A program made the translations under genes and the position numbers. Positions 52,854 through 63,511 of a DNA stretch of 64,000 nucleotides are shown here, piece after piece. Each line of letters opens with the position of its first letter. Positions within the stretch are counted from its first letter, which is position 1. The stretch lies in NCBI GenBank assembly GCA_022570795.1, contig JAKUDP010000001.1:1054001-1118000 (forward strand). Direction: 5' to 3'. The notes below the pieces were generated by a model. The model ran no database searches. It was not told the origin of the DNA and worked only from the letters and a program-made list of their open reading frames with translations. The DNA is from Sphaerulina vaccinii (lineage: Eukaryota; Ascomycota; Dothideomycetes; Mycosphaerellales; Mycosphaerellaceae).

Positions 52854-54440
52854 ATGGATCCGACGACGCTCGTCACTTTTCTGTTCAGAGCACCTCCGGA
52901 GGTCAGAACAGTCGAACTTTTGGGATCATGGGATAACTTCCAATTGCCTTATCGTATGCATCACGATCGACTACGAGGATCGAACTTCTTCAGCGGCTGC
53001 TTCAAGTTCGAAAACATCATCTTTGATGGAGAAGAGTTCCAATGGACGAAGCCACGAACCGGAGGCTTAAAGCAGGGAGGGACATATTGGTACTACTATC
53101 GACTGAATTACGATGTCGACGCCTACGATGACAGACAGCCGTATACTACTGGTTGCCCCTTACTACCTGGTCAGATGTTGAACGTGATGGAAGTGCCAAC
53201 GGAAGTGATCGAAATACCAACGAGATGCCACAGCGCCTATGGCAACGATATAGTGGGCAGTCTCACGAAGTTTGCTGAACAAAAGACTCTGGACCCAGCC
53301 GACAAGTATGCTGCCGTGGAACCGCCACCCATGTCGAAAGTGCATTCGCGATGTCTCTCAGATGATCAGCTGGCTGGCCGACTGGAAGGGCAGCCGCGGA
53401 TGACAGTCGATCGACCAATTTCGCCTATATCTCCTACAAAGTCACGTCAACATCGAGCAGTGTCTCCACCTAGCAGAGGCTCTTTGAGGTCAGTGCGCGT
53501 GCCGCGACAAGGCTCAGCTGTGAGCTCGATGTACTCGCAGCACAGCTCCAGAGGAGTGCCTCCAACAGCTGTCAGTGGTATTAGCGCCCCGATCAAGCGA
53601 GAACAGGTGGCACTGCAACCTCCCGAGACAACAGAAATGCTTCCGGCCTTCGAGTACCCTATGTTGCCGAGCGCGGCACCTCTTGGATCAATAGAAGCTC
53701 TGGGCGCATGTCTGTTCGGTAGCACGAGCGATCGCTTGCCGACCTTCGACACTATGGATGTTTGCCAGCCCACGACCCTACAACGCCGAGACTCAACATT
53801 CAGCTGTGGACCAGCTTCTGTGCAAGACGTTCAGTTCTACGGCTCACGCCCAGGCACGAGTCTGGAAGAGAATACTGAAGCCTACCAGCCACGAACATAT
53901 TCTGTTCCCGCCTCGACACTCAGCGGTGATAGCCCAGCGACGGCGCCTTTGTCACCAGACTTTCCCAACGTAGAACGCCACGAATACGCGGAGTGTATAC
54001 GCGGGACGTTCGAGGACGATGGCACTCCTGACGAAGACCTGGCAGCTCTGGAGCTCACCTCGCCAACGCTTACAGGAACCACCGTTAGTACTGACGGCCA
54101 CAACACACCATTCAGACTGTCTGCCCAGCTCTCTTACGATGAGAGAATACCCGAGGAGCACTCAACTCAAGAAACAGTAGCCTCACCTCGAGAGAGCACA
54201 TCAAGTGGACGACCCAGCTTTCTCGAACGAGGACTGGCACGACTGAGGCCATCGTTGGGCTTGAACTACTCCTTACCCAGCCTATCCTCCGATAGCAATC
54301 ACTCCCTGGCAAAGACAATCACCAGGATCTCACACGAAGAGACACCGCCGCCTCTTCCCACCATCATACGAGAAGAAGAAGGCTCGATGGCCGACGCTAT
54401 TTTCAGCGAGCTTGGATTTCTGAGCGCGAGCATCATCTGA
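52854..54440 (+). CDS. CBM48/AMPK-GBD-like domain protein
   Basis: Single exon, 528 residues. Residues 1-110 form an early-set domain like the AMPK glycogen-binding or CBM48 fold: VTFLFRAPPEVRTVELLGSW, DNFQLPYRMHHDR, FSGCFKFENIIFDGEEFQWT, then KQGGTYWYYYRLNYDVDAYD with the conserved aromatic and YxYxVDG-like strand. The rest is disordered, Ser/Pro-rich and phospho-site-like (SPISPTKSRQHRAVSPPSRG), and ends in EEGSMADAIFSELGFLS. I have seen this N-terminal block in other ascomycete proteins of unknown function. Glycogen or starch binding is inferred from the fold only. The first 60 residues are the most conserved-looking, which supports the chosen start. Confidence 0.85.
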   Translation: MDPTTLVTFLFRAPPEVRTVELLGSWDNFQLPYRMHHDRLRGSNFFSGCFKFENIIFDGEEFQWTKPRTGGLKQGGTYWYYYRLNYDVDAYDDRQPYTTGCPLLPGQMLNVMEVPTEVIEIPTRCHSAYGNDIVGSLTKFAEQKTLDPADKYAAVEPPPMSKVHSRCLSDDQLAGRLEGQPRMTVDRPISPISPTKSRQHRAVSPPSRGSLRSVRVPRQGSAVSSMYSQHSSRGVPPTAVSGISAPIKREQVALQPPETTEMLPAFEYPMLPSAAPLGSIEALGACLFGSTSDRLPTFDTMDVCQPTTLQRRDSTFSCGPASVQDVQFYGSRPGTSLEENTEAYQPRTYSVPASTLSGDSPATAPLSPDFPNVERHEYAECIRGTFEDDGTPDEDLAALELTSPTLTGTTVSTDGHNTPFRLSAQLSYDERIPEEHSTQETVASPRESTSSGRPSFLERGLARLRPSLGLNYSLPSLSSDSNHSLAKTITRISHEETPPPLPTIIREEEGSMADAIFSELGFLSASII

Positions 54441-55487
54441 GCGCTTCTCTCTTGATTTGAATTCTGGACACGAACGATACATTATGATTATGAAGCATTG
54501 CATAGCGATAGATACCACTTTGAGCAACAACGATTAGCGAGCGAAGCATAGGTATCCACGGAGTTAATGTTTGAGAAGCGCCCTGATTGTAATACAATCC
54601 ATAGAGGCGATCGTACATAGAGTACAAACTGTACAGTACAAATGACGAGGTAGAACAATCAGGAGGCGAACAAGTTTGATTGCCTTCGCCTTTCACTGAA
54701 CGCTTCTCACTTTTAACATTTCACCTCTTGTCATTCGAGTTTGATCTTCCATGTTTGAGGGGTGGCTTTTGCGAAGAGCATCCGGACAACCCAATGCTAC
54801 AGCCCAGAGCCCAGTTTTCAAGAAGGTAGATTGCGTTGGGACGTCGAGCGTCGCAATATCGTGCTCTCGGCTTAAGATATCTCTGATCGTAAGTAGCGAC
54901 TACGGCATTACATTTCCAGATCGCGTTGCAGAATTGTCCATTCGTGCTTCGGAGACGTTTGGCTACCGGCCACAGGCTGGTCTCTGGGCTGTGGAGCTGG
55001 GCTGTCCGGATCTTCTTCGTGGCTTTTGAGGTGTAAAGATGTGTATTGATGCATCCTAATGCTACAGTTTGATCCTGATGGTAATGCAGACCCAACAACG
55101 CCTCTCGTCCATGCATTTCAGGCGTAACCCTCGCTTGTGCGGTACTCCTAAACGCACAGCGCTTTCTCTAACCTTTCCTAGGCGAGACCGCCACCCTCAT
55201 CCTGTTGAACACCAGCCAAATTGAACGCCCTGTACATATTTCTCTCTCCTCTTCACTCGCCAGAACTGCCCGTTTCCGTTTGGCATCTGGGCAAGAGCAT
55301 CGTGGCCGGAGCTGCTTGCCGACCGCGTCTGATACAGAATCCTGAATCTCCGAATTCGTTCCTGCTCTTCCGCGTATTGCCTCGTTTCGCAGCTAGTAGG
55401 ACAAAGCGGTCCGATAGATCCAGAAGATAGAGGTTCTTTCGGCGAAGCTCTCCTAGCTTTCCGAGATCCCAATTGCTCCTTCTGATG
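54441..55487. other. Convergent intergenic region, 1 kb
   Basis: It lies between the 3' ends of two genes. At 54721-55116 both strands are open in the same triplet register (plus 92 codons from MFEGWLLRRASGQPNATAQS; minus 131 codons from MHGREALLGLHYHQDQTVAL). Either could be a small orphan gene; no motif or splice site decides. Nothing else is seen. Confidence 0.4.
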
Positions 55488-56967
55488 CTACCGTTTCGGA
55501 TCGAAGCCTTTCCCAGATCCCAGATGCACGCTCTCCTTAGCAGCTTTCCCGGGCGCATCAAACAGACCTCCGTTGCCTTCACCGTTCGCTGTTGGCCTTC
55601 CATTGTCGAAACTCGTCCTCTTATGATTCGATCCACTTGTCGTATCTTCATCACTGTCTTCCGCCAGATCCCCTAGCGTATGCTGCGCCGCCTCAATGTC
55701 ATATGAATGCAGCATATGTTGCTGTTCGCCTCTTGTTGGATGTGCTATTCCATAGTCCGCACTCGCGCGTGACCTTCCCGTGTTAGGAGATCTCAGACTC
55801 CAGCTGTTACTCCTTCTATGCCCCTCTCCACTTCTGCGACTTTGCATGCTTAATCGCGTTTGTAGTCCTGCGAGGCCGTCCGTGGGTATTCCGTCTACGT
55901 CGTGATATCCGCCCCGGCCGTCTCGTGCGGACTTTATGCCTGCATTTATCCCATCCGGGTCCTCGCGGGAGAGATTGAGAAGGTAGACGCCAACGAAGAT
56001 GGTTAAGAAGCCGCAGAGGAGGGAAATTGTGTTTACGGCGTCGGCTGTATTGAACCCTCGGAACATAATGAACGAGGCTGTGAGAGTGCAGGTCGTGAAT
56101 GTCACGTAGTAGAGTGGGTTAACACTACCATAAGTCAGCATAGCAATCAGTAAAGTCTACGGGAATACCCATACATATTCGTAGTGTAGGTCGCGAGCGC
56201 CTTATTGAAGTAGTTCATCTGCGTGAGAATGCAGACAGCCACCACAATCAAGAACACATACGTCGAGGGATGTGTAAACTGGTTATTGCCGCCCAGTGTG
56301 AGCTTGAGAGCAATGCCAAAGCCCTTGATAGCCATAATCGATATAGATCCGACAGTGGAGCATATGCTGATGTAGACCATGGGGTTCTTCTTTCCATACA
56401 CTGGAGCAACCTTGTAGATCATGACCAGCGCAAAGATAGTCACAATCGTACAATATGTTAGAAAGCCTGCAGAATCACCTTGTCAGCACGCCACTCTTTC
56501 TCATTTGATCTTCATATTCATCTTCCCAAGCCACACATACCAAATGACAGAGCATAATGCAGCAACTGGTCAATATTCTCCAACTCTTCATCCGGCGGCG
56601 CATGCAACACAATAACCACACTGCCGATCAAACAGATCGCACAACCCGTTCTCCCCAAGACACCCAATCTCTCGTTCAGGAAGTAACTCCCCAGCACCGC
56701 TCCAATCAATACACTCAACGCTCCCAAAGGAGTCACCAGAATTGCGGGCGCAAAGGCATACGCCGAAAAGTTGCAAATCTCTCCAATGACCATGGTAATA
56801 ATGCCTGCCCACCATATCGGATTCTTTAGATATGCGAATCCATCGCCCTCGAAGCCATGTTGTTCTTGCGCGGCATTGAGACCCTTCTTCGTGATCACGA
56901 ATGATGCGCCGATGCCTAGCGTTGATGTGACGGCCAAGGACAAGCCGATGTATTTGTCTTCTATCAT
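55488..56967 (-). CDS. NIPA-type magnesium transporter
   Basis: Three exons: 56541-56967, 56175-56466 and 55488-56124, 451 residues, joined in phases 1 and 2 with GTATGT/GTATGG donors. The opening YIGLSLAVTSTLGIGASFVI, then AYLKNPIWWAGIITMVIGEI and APAILVTPLGALSVLIGAVL are the conserved NIPA (DUF803) blocks; LNERLGVLGRTGCAICLIGS follows. About nine hydrophobic helices fill residues 5-320. The C-terminal tail (about 130 residues) is cytosolic, with many Ser/Arg (RRSGEGHRRSNSWSLRS), a likely site for phosphorylation. Animal relatives carry Mg2+; substrate in fungi is inferred. Confidence 0.92.
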
Positions 56968-57810
56968 GGCGGGCGTATGGTCGTGGTATCAATAGGTGGT
57001 AGTTGGCGGGCGGGCACTGTGCCCTTGCGCAGAGTGTTCGTCAAGCCTGGTATAGATGTCTGAGTAGCGGCTATTGTGTATTCATGGTCCTCGTATAAAT
57101 CGTGGGTAGTCGTGAGATCCAGTAAGTGAAAGGTGATATTGTCGAGAAGAAGGAGAAGTCTCGTGTCAGCCAGCCAGGGAGGGATAGAGGGATGTGGTAA
57201 GTAATGCGATGGGGAAGAAGTTGTCGCAGTTCCAGCGAGACGCGGCGAATTCGTGTCCTGTCCTGCCCTTGACGGCTAAGCTCTCCCTGGGAGGTGCCGT
57301 GTCAGCTGTACCGCTGTTTTAAGCTTAACAGGCTCCTGTTCCTGAGCAGTATCAGATGAAAATTCTGTTGCGGTATGTTATGCTATGCTGCGATCCAATG
57401 CTCAGTAGTAGTGATGTGCATCAGTTGCGTCGTCAGCAGCTTCAACACGACTGGAGGTGCTGAGGTCGCAGGCATGTCCGTGTCTCGTGCTTTCCTCGGC
57501 AGCACAAGGAGTCGACTCCCGCCAAGTGCTGCTATTCTAGGCTGGATGCGCAAGAGGCCGATCTCAAGGCCAAGATTGACTTCAGGAGTGCACGCCAGAG
57601 CCATACAGGGCTGCAAGAAGGGAGAAGTAACAGACCAACAGTAGAACAGTAGAACATCAGGTCCTCTAATAGTTGTTCATTCACCAGGACTATCTATTCA
57701 GGTGTAATGCAATGCTACTACCGTAATTCGTTAACCATGACCACATCGCTTGAACGCTTTTCAATCGATTCTATGCTGCTTTTCTGACCTTGCTCATCTG
57801 ATTGATGCGC
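56968..57810. other. Intergenic, NIPA promoter and Hsp104 3' flank
   Basis: 843 bp. A plus-strand frame at 57375-57644 is open but motif-free. Nothing else is supported. Confidence 0.5.
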
Positions 57811-60618
57811 TTAATCATCGTAAAGGTCGATATCACCATCGCCGTTGTTCGTCAGTTCGTGAACAGCATCCTCCTCGTCATCCCACATCTCCTCATCTTC
57901 GGACAGATCGCTTTCACCATGGTTGGGAATGACGACGATGTGACCATCTTCAAGCTCAACTCTGGCGGTCTCACCATCTCTGATGGAACCTCTAAGAATG
58001 AGTACGGCCATGCGGTTGAGTACTTCCTTCTCGATGAGTCGCGCCAGAGGTCGAGCACCGTATGCAGGCGAGTACCCAGCCGCACCGAGATAGTCCTTGA
58101 CTTCGTCCGAGAGGTCGATGCGCACATTACGACCATTGCCTTGCAGACGCTTCTGGATCTCTTGTAATCGGACATCGACAATCTTGCGAATCTCTCTCTT
58201 CGTGAGACGGTTGAAGATGACGATGCTCGAGATACGGTTGAGGAACTCTGGTAGGAAGTAGTTCCTCAGCGCAGTCATGACAAGTTCTTTCGTCGTTGGG
58301 TCGATCTTGCCATCAGCTGCGTTAGGTCGGGCCAGGTATTCAGCACCCAAGTTCGATGTCATGACGACAATGCAGTTCTTTGCGTCGATGATACGTCCTT
58401 GGCCGTCTGTGATGCGTCCGTCATCCATGAGCTGAAGAAGGACGGTGAGAACTTCCTTGGCTGCTTTCTCGACTTCATCGAAGAGCAGGATACTGAAGGG
58501 CCTGCGGCGGAGTGCTTCAGTGAGCTGGCCGCCGGCGTCATGGCCAACGTAGCCTGGTGGAGCGCCGATCATGCGCGAAAGAGAATGCCTCTCCTGGTAC
58601 TCGGACATGTCAAAGCGGATCAACGACTTCGGATCGTCAAATAGGAACTCGGCCAGCGCCTTTGTGAGCAGCGTCTTACCAGTTCCCGATGGACCACAAA
58701 ACAGGAAGGAAGGTGGTTGTCCAGGATTTGCGAGACCAGATCGTTGCAGTCGAATAGCATTGGCGACAGATGTAACAGCCTCCTTTTGTCCAACAACCTG
58801 CTCGCCGAGAACCTTCTCCATGTGCAGAAGCTTCTCCTTCTCAGTGGTCCGAAGTCTGGTGACTGGAATACCTGTCCAGCGTGCAACAATCTCGTTGATC
58901 TGATCAGGCCCAACCGCATCTGCGACAAGAGCATTGGTATCACCAGCCGCGCCACGACGTGCAGCTTCTTCCTCCTCTGCGAACTTCTTCTGAGCTTCGA
59001 GTTCGCGAATGCGCTTCTCGGTGTCGGGAATGGCGTAGAACTTGATGTCAGATGCTGCAGCCAGGTCCCGCGTACGCTCGGCTTCTTCCAATTTGTTGCG
59101 AAGTTGGTCGAGCTTGATCTTCTGCTCCTGGATTTCCTTTGAGCGCGTCTTCTCGCGATCGTACATCTCACGGAGTGGTTTCAATTCTTCTTCAATGTTG
59201 GCTTTTTCAGCTCGAGCCTCTCCCAAGCGCGATTGGGATGCCTCGTCCTTCTCGCGATCAAGAGCGTGAATCTCGATCTCAAGTTGTCGCAACTTACGCT
59301 CCATGTTGTCGAGGACTTCAGGTTGCGATTCTCGCTCAACGCGAACAGCTGCTGCAGCCTCATCAACCAGATCGACAGCCGAATCTGGAAGTCTGCGTTG
59401 GGTGAGGTAGCGTGCAGCAAGCGTGGCTGCAGCAATGATGGCACCGTCCTGGATTGTGACTCCATGATGGACTTCGTACTTCTCCTTGAGGCCACGAAGA
59501 ATGGATACAGTCTCGGACACGGAAGGCTCCTTGACCAGGACCTGCTGGAAACGTCGCTCGAATGCCTGGTCCTTTTCGATGTACTTGCGGTACTCGGCAA
59601 GTGTCGTGGCACCGATGCAGTGAAGCTGGCCACGAGCAAGCATAGGCTTCAGCAAGTTTGCCGCGTCCATGCCACCCTCACCTGAGCTGCCAGCGCCCAT
59701 GAGCAAGTGGATTTCGTCCACGAACAGCACAATCATCTCTTTGCTGTCCTCAATCTCCTTCAAAACACCCTTCATGCGCTCTTCGAATTCACCTCGGTAC
59801 TTAGAACCAGCGACGAGCGCGCCGACATCGAGGGAGAGTAATTTGCAAGCCGCAAGTGACTGTGGCACGTCTGCATCCACAATGCGGCGTGCTAGACCTT
59901 CGACCACAGTCGTCTTGCCGACACCAGGTTCTCCGATCAAGACAGGATTGTTCTTCGTTCGTCTTGACAGGATTCTCACGACTCGCCTGATCTCCTCTTC
60001 ACGACCAATGACAGGATCAATCTTGCCGTCGCGTGCCATTGCTGTCATGTCGATTGTGAACTTCTTCAGATTCTCATTCTCTTGCTCGGTGTCCGCCGTC
60101 TTGCTGTCCACTCTCTTGGTGCCTCTGATCTGTTGTATAGCTTGATCGATCAGCTTCGGATTGGGTATGTTCGCTTCCGCCAGGCATTTTTGAACGTTTG
60201 TGTCTTGCACGAGGCATTGTATTAGGTGGTCGACAGCAATGTATGAGTCCTTTTGCGTCTTCGAGAGCTCGTTTGCATTTCGGAGGACTTTGGAGAATGA
60301 TGGTGCCACACTGATGTTCTCTGGGGGAGGATCTTGTGATGGTATCCGTACAAGAGACTTCTTCAGGGCACGTTCAGCTAGTTGTGGGTCTCCGTGTGCT
60401 CGCTCGATCACCTGCTTGAACAGCGGTGCTGAGGTCGCAGCATGTGAAGCGTGGGCGTTGTTGGTCTGTTGGTCCTTTGACTGGTCTGGTTGTGGATCGA
60501 TGAGTGCTACTGCCAGGTGCACCGGCATAAGCTGTGAGTGTTGGTACTGTGTTGCCAGATCTTGTGCTTCTGCCAATGCCTGGGTCGCACGGTCCGTAAA
60601 GGACATGTTGCTCGCCAT
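57811..60618 (-). CDS. hsp104: Hsp104/ClpB-type protein disaggregase
   Basis: Single exon, 935 residues, close to yeast Hsp104 (908). It starts MSFTDRATQALAEAQDLATQ within the Clp N domain (residues 1-165). The first AAA+ ring has Walker A GEPGVGKT (229-236) and Walker B VLFVDEIHLL. A middle coiled-coil domain follows (ERKLRQLEIEIHALDREKDE, LKPLREMYDREKTRSKEIQE). The second AAA+ ring has GPSGTGKT and ILLFDEVEKA, plus the pore-loop segment GAPPGYVGHDAGGQLTEALR. The C-terminus is strongly acidic (DLSEDEEMWDDEEDAVHE), as in fungal Hsp104. It extracts proteins from aggregates with Hsp70/Hsp40 and maintains thermotolerance. No intron, as is common for heat-shock genes. A heat-shock-like element lies upstream at 60959-60966. 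Confidence 0.97.
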   Translation of the reverse strand: MASNMSFTDRATQALAEAQDLATQYQHSQLMPVHLAVALIDPQPDQSKDQQTNNAHASHAATSAPLFKQVIERAHGDPQLAERALKKSLVRIPSQDPPPENISVAPSFSKVLRNANELSKTQKDSYIAVDHLIQCLVQDTNVQKCLAEANIPNPKLIDQAIQQIRGTKRVDSKTADTEQENENLKKFTIDMTAMARDGKIDPVIGREEEIRRVVRILSRRTKNNPVLIGEPGVGKTTVVEGLARRIVDADVPQSLAACKLLSLDVGALVAGSKYRGEFEERMKGVLKEIEDSKEMIVLFVDEIHLLMGAGSSGEGGMDAANLLKPMLARGQLHCIGATTLAEYRKYIEKDQAFERRFQQVLVKEPSVSETVSILRGLKEKYEVHHGVTIQDGAIIAAATLAARYLTQRRLPDSAVDLVDEAAAAVRVERESQPEVLDNMERKLRQLEIEIHALDREKDEASQSRLGEARAEKANIEEELKPLREMYDREKTRSKEIQEQKIKLDQLRNKLEEAERTRDLAAASDIKFYAIPDTEKRIRELEAQKKFAEEEEAARRGAAGDTNALVADAVGPDQINEIVARWTGIPVTRLRTTEKEKLLHMEKVLGEQVVGQKEAVTSVANAIRLQRSGLANPGQPPSFLFCGPSGTGKTLLTKALAEFLFDDPKSLIRFDMSEYQERHSLSRMIGAPPGYVGHDAGGQLTEALRRRPFSILLFDEVEKAAKEVLTVLLQLMDDGRITDGQGRIIDAKNCIVVMTSNLGAEYLARPNAADGKIDPTTKELVMTALRNYFLPEFLNRISSIVIFNRLTKREIRKIVDVRLQEIQKRLQGNGRNVRIDLSDEVKDYLGAAGYSPAYGARPLARLIEKEVLNRMAVLILRGSIRDGETARVELEDGHIVVIPNHGESDLSEDEEMWDDEEDAVHELTNNGDGDIDLYDD

Positions 60619-61488
60619 GTTTGCGGTGTATTCGTGAAATTCGTAGGAAAGTGTGGTTGTAGAAGTGAAGTAGTATGGCTCTGTCGAGCACTCACGTGTG
60701 TTGTTACCGCGATTGAATGTGTTTCTGTATGCAACAAGAGTAGAACTGAGACGGCAATGGTCCTGAAGATATGCCTTTCGTCGTCGAAACCTGGAACATG
60801 CTCGTCGCTGCTAGCACATGCCAGTGGGTTCATGCCCAACAAGGAAGGCACGAGAAGCTGCCAGAAGTGACGTGGAAAAAGTGGAGCATATGGCTTGGCA
60901 TTATTGAGCTCGAAGTAAACACTCACGCCACGATGAGCTGCTCGCCAGGATAATGCTGTTCTAGAAGACCTCACTGTAGGGAATCATGAAAGCTATAACA
61001 TATTCCAATATCTATTCGGATTGTGGTCAGAGTTCACGCTGCGCACTCATGCTCTCCTAGCATCGATCGCCGACTATGTTACTACAATCGGAGTCGTGTT
61101 GATGAGCCAGTTTGCTCAAGCATCATTTCGATGGCATGTTGAAATGGCATCTGAGAAGACCATAGATCCTGGAACATGTCACAAGGACAGCTCATCTTGG
61201 GTATCTGTGTTTCATGCTTCTACTCCAGCCCGATCAGGCTCAACATCGACAAATGTGCACGCTATCATCCACTCCATGCTACTGTATCGCATCTTGTCAT
61301 CTAGTGTATCGCCTCTGCAGGCACATTCCATCTCATATTTCCAGGAACCAATGCGTACTCGCAACGAGACCAGCGTCCTTTCCGCGCACGCTTCACAACC
61401 AGTCCCTGGAGTATAGGTTGCAATTCTCTGATAGATAGACTTCTGGACGATCGAACCCTGATTCTCTTTTCATTGGGCGTGGACCTTG
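60619..61488. other. Intergenic, Hsp104 promoter and Pbs2 3' flank
   Basis: 870 bp. It holds an imperfect run of TTC/GAA units close to the Hsp104 start (60631-60650) and a perfect inverted TTCTAGAA at 60959. A plus-strand frame at 61021-61416 is open but motif-free and lies on the 3' side of the MAPKK gene. Confidence 0.5.
60959..60966. promoter_or_regulatory. Heat-shock-element-like TTCTAGAA
   Basis: TTCTAGAA is the two-unit inverted core (TTCnnGAA) bound by Hsf1, about 340 bp upstream of the Hsp104 start codon. Flanking units in the required 5-bp register are not perfect (CCT instead of TTC downstream), so it may be a weak or partial site. Hsp104 promoters in fungi are controlled by Hsf1 and stress-response elements; that link is known biology, the site itself is what I see. 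Confidence 0.4.
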
Positions 61489-63511
61489 CTACCGAGACGC
61501 AGTAGCATCCAATGGAGCTGCATGTAGTGCAGGTTTTGCATGCTGACCCAACGTTCCTTCCTTCTTTTTCCGTAAAGCATCTATGACCCACTCTCCCACC
61601 TCTCGGTCGACAAACTCTCCTTGATTTTCCACTGGCAAGCTTGAGGCCTCTGACGTAGGCTCTGGTAAGTCTTCACCGGCCGCCGCAGCAGCTTCAGCGG
61701 CAGCTTCGGCATCTTCGTCTTCTTCCGTAATAGTCATAGGTTTCACCAACGGGGCAAGCCATGCGTGTTGCAAGAGCATGGGGTAAGTCGGTCGGAGGTT
61801 GGGGATCTTGTGCAAACAGCCTGCAACAAAATCTCGCGCAGCTTCGGAGAACGTATCAGCGGGGAGATCAGGTGGCTCGCCATCAACAATAGCCTGTAGA
61901 AAGTGTTAGTCGAAGAAATTAGACGCATTCAGGGTAAGTGCTTACCGCAAGTTGTGAGAAGATGTTGTCGTAGGTTTCCGGAGGGTAAGGATATCTTCCC
62001 AGAGCGCACTCGATGATCGTCAGACCTAGGGACCAAATGTCGGACTGTACGCTATAGGTTCCCACGGCGCCGCCAGGCGCACCACCGCCACCACTCGAGA
62101 TTCTCTCGGGAGCCATATATGATTGACACCCAATGTTCGTCTTGGCTATACTTGCCACAAGATTGCCCGACACACCGAAATCGCAGACCTTGATCTGTCC
62201 CCTTGTGTTCATGAGAATGTTTGTAGGTTTCACATCTCGGTGGATGATGTTGTGTTCTTCCTTCAATGATTTCAGTCCAAGCGTTGTGCAGTATGTGATC
62301 TTTCTCAGGACGCCTTCAGGCACACCGTCTCCATATATTTTGTCGCAACTGCCACCGTCCATGAATTCCATACAGATATACACGGCACCTTCCTGGAAAA
62401 AAGCCCCGTAGAAGTCGACAATGTATGGCGATACGCATCGATGTAGAATATCCAGCTCCATGATAATAGACTGGAACTTCGCATCATCCAGCTCTAATCG
62501 CATCTCCTTCATTGCCATGACTATGCCTGTCGTCCCGCCTCGTCCATATACTTGCTGAGAAGTGGCATTCGTAGGCGTGGTGTTCGTAGTGGGAGAGGAA
62601 GGTGACTGCTCTTCGTCCGCCAGCGGTCCGCGAGCCTTGTTTCCTGCCAGACCTTGACCGGTCTTCCTGAACTTCGGCCTGGAATGTCTCACCTTGTATA
62701 CTGTGCCGTAGTTGCCCTTCCCCAGCTCGTCCAGAGTATCCACTTCGTCCAAACTTATACTGAAACTCTTGCCAGATGTAAAGTCGATGCCACCACCATG
62801 CACAACCGCCTTGCCCTTGAACATCAAGGCACCCGTCTTGGTGTCAATCATATCAGCGTACTTGTCCATTGCTGTCTCCTGCTTCTTTGGCTCTTGGTTG
62901 GAAGCATCGCCGTTAGGTGCTCCACCGCCCATACTAGAGAGTGTCATGCCCGGCGGCTTCTTCCTTCCTGCTGGAGCTGCCGAGCCTGGCATCGGACCAG
63001 CTCCTGGCAAACCTCCAGGCAATTTCATTCCCCGCCTCTCTGCCATGGACATAGGCTTAGTACTCCCAGGCACAGCAGGCGAAGAGTGCATTGGCGTTGG
63101 TGTGGGTCTATTCATGCCCGGAGGCAGCTTAAAGTTCGAAGGAAAGCCACTTGGAGCGCCTGGACCAGCACCGGGTGTGGGCGTGCTTAGAGGGTTGCGG
63201 TTTGGGAGAGGTGTAGCAGGTCCCGATCTTGCCAGCGAGAAAGCCTTCATGCGAGCAGCAATATCTGGGTTCATGGTTGGTGGATTGCCTCTAGCAAATG
63301 TTGCAGCTGCTGGCCTGCGCGCTGCATCAAGCTGGCCACGCGATGTGGACGAAGCAGTCATGCCAGCCATACTGGAAGGGATACTACTTTCGGAGGCCAT
63401 TCTTTGTATTGGAGGAGATGTTTGAGGAAGGACAGGGCTTTCGAGCGGCGAGGTAAGCCCATCTGGCGAAGTAGGCGGCGACTCCATCGGTGACTCTAGG
63501 TCTTCAGACAT
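61489..63511 (-). CDS. pbs2: HOG-pathway MAP kinase kinase (Pbs2-like)
   Basis: Two exons: 61946-63511 and 61489-61893, joined in phase 0 (GTAAGC/CAG), 656 residues. The N-terminal half is Pro/Ser-rich (SPMESPPTSPDGLTSPLESP; PTPTPMHSSPAVPGSTKPMS), with blocks such as DKYADMIDTKTGALMFKGKA near the kinase domain that I associate with Pbs2 orthologues. The kinase domain has the glycine loop GKGNYGTVYKV, catalytic IIHRDVKPTNIL, DFGVSG and the activation loop SIAKTNIGCQSYMAPERI with the S-x-x-x-T phospho-acceptors. Exon 2 gives VDGEPPDLPADTFSEAARDF and YPMLLQHAWLAPL. A poly-Ala/Glu tail (AEAAAEAAAAAGED) follows. It phosphorylates Hog1 in osmotic and other stress. Confidence 0.95.

Noticed and set aside
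52853..52856. Both overlapping ATGs as true starts of two functional genes
   Set aside because: Only the plus-strand start is followed by a conserved-looking domain; the minus-strand one needs a frame change, so I keep that gene at low confidence.
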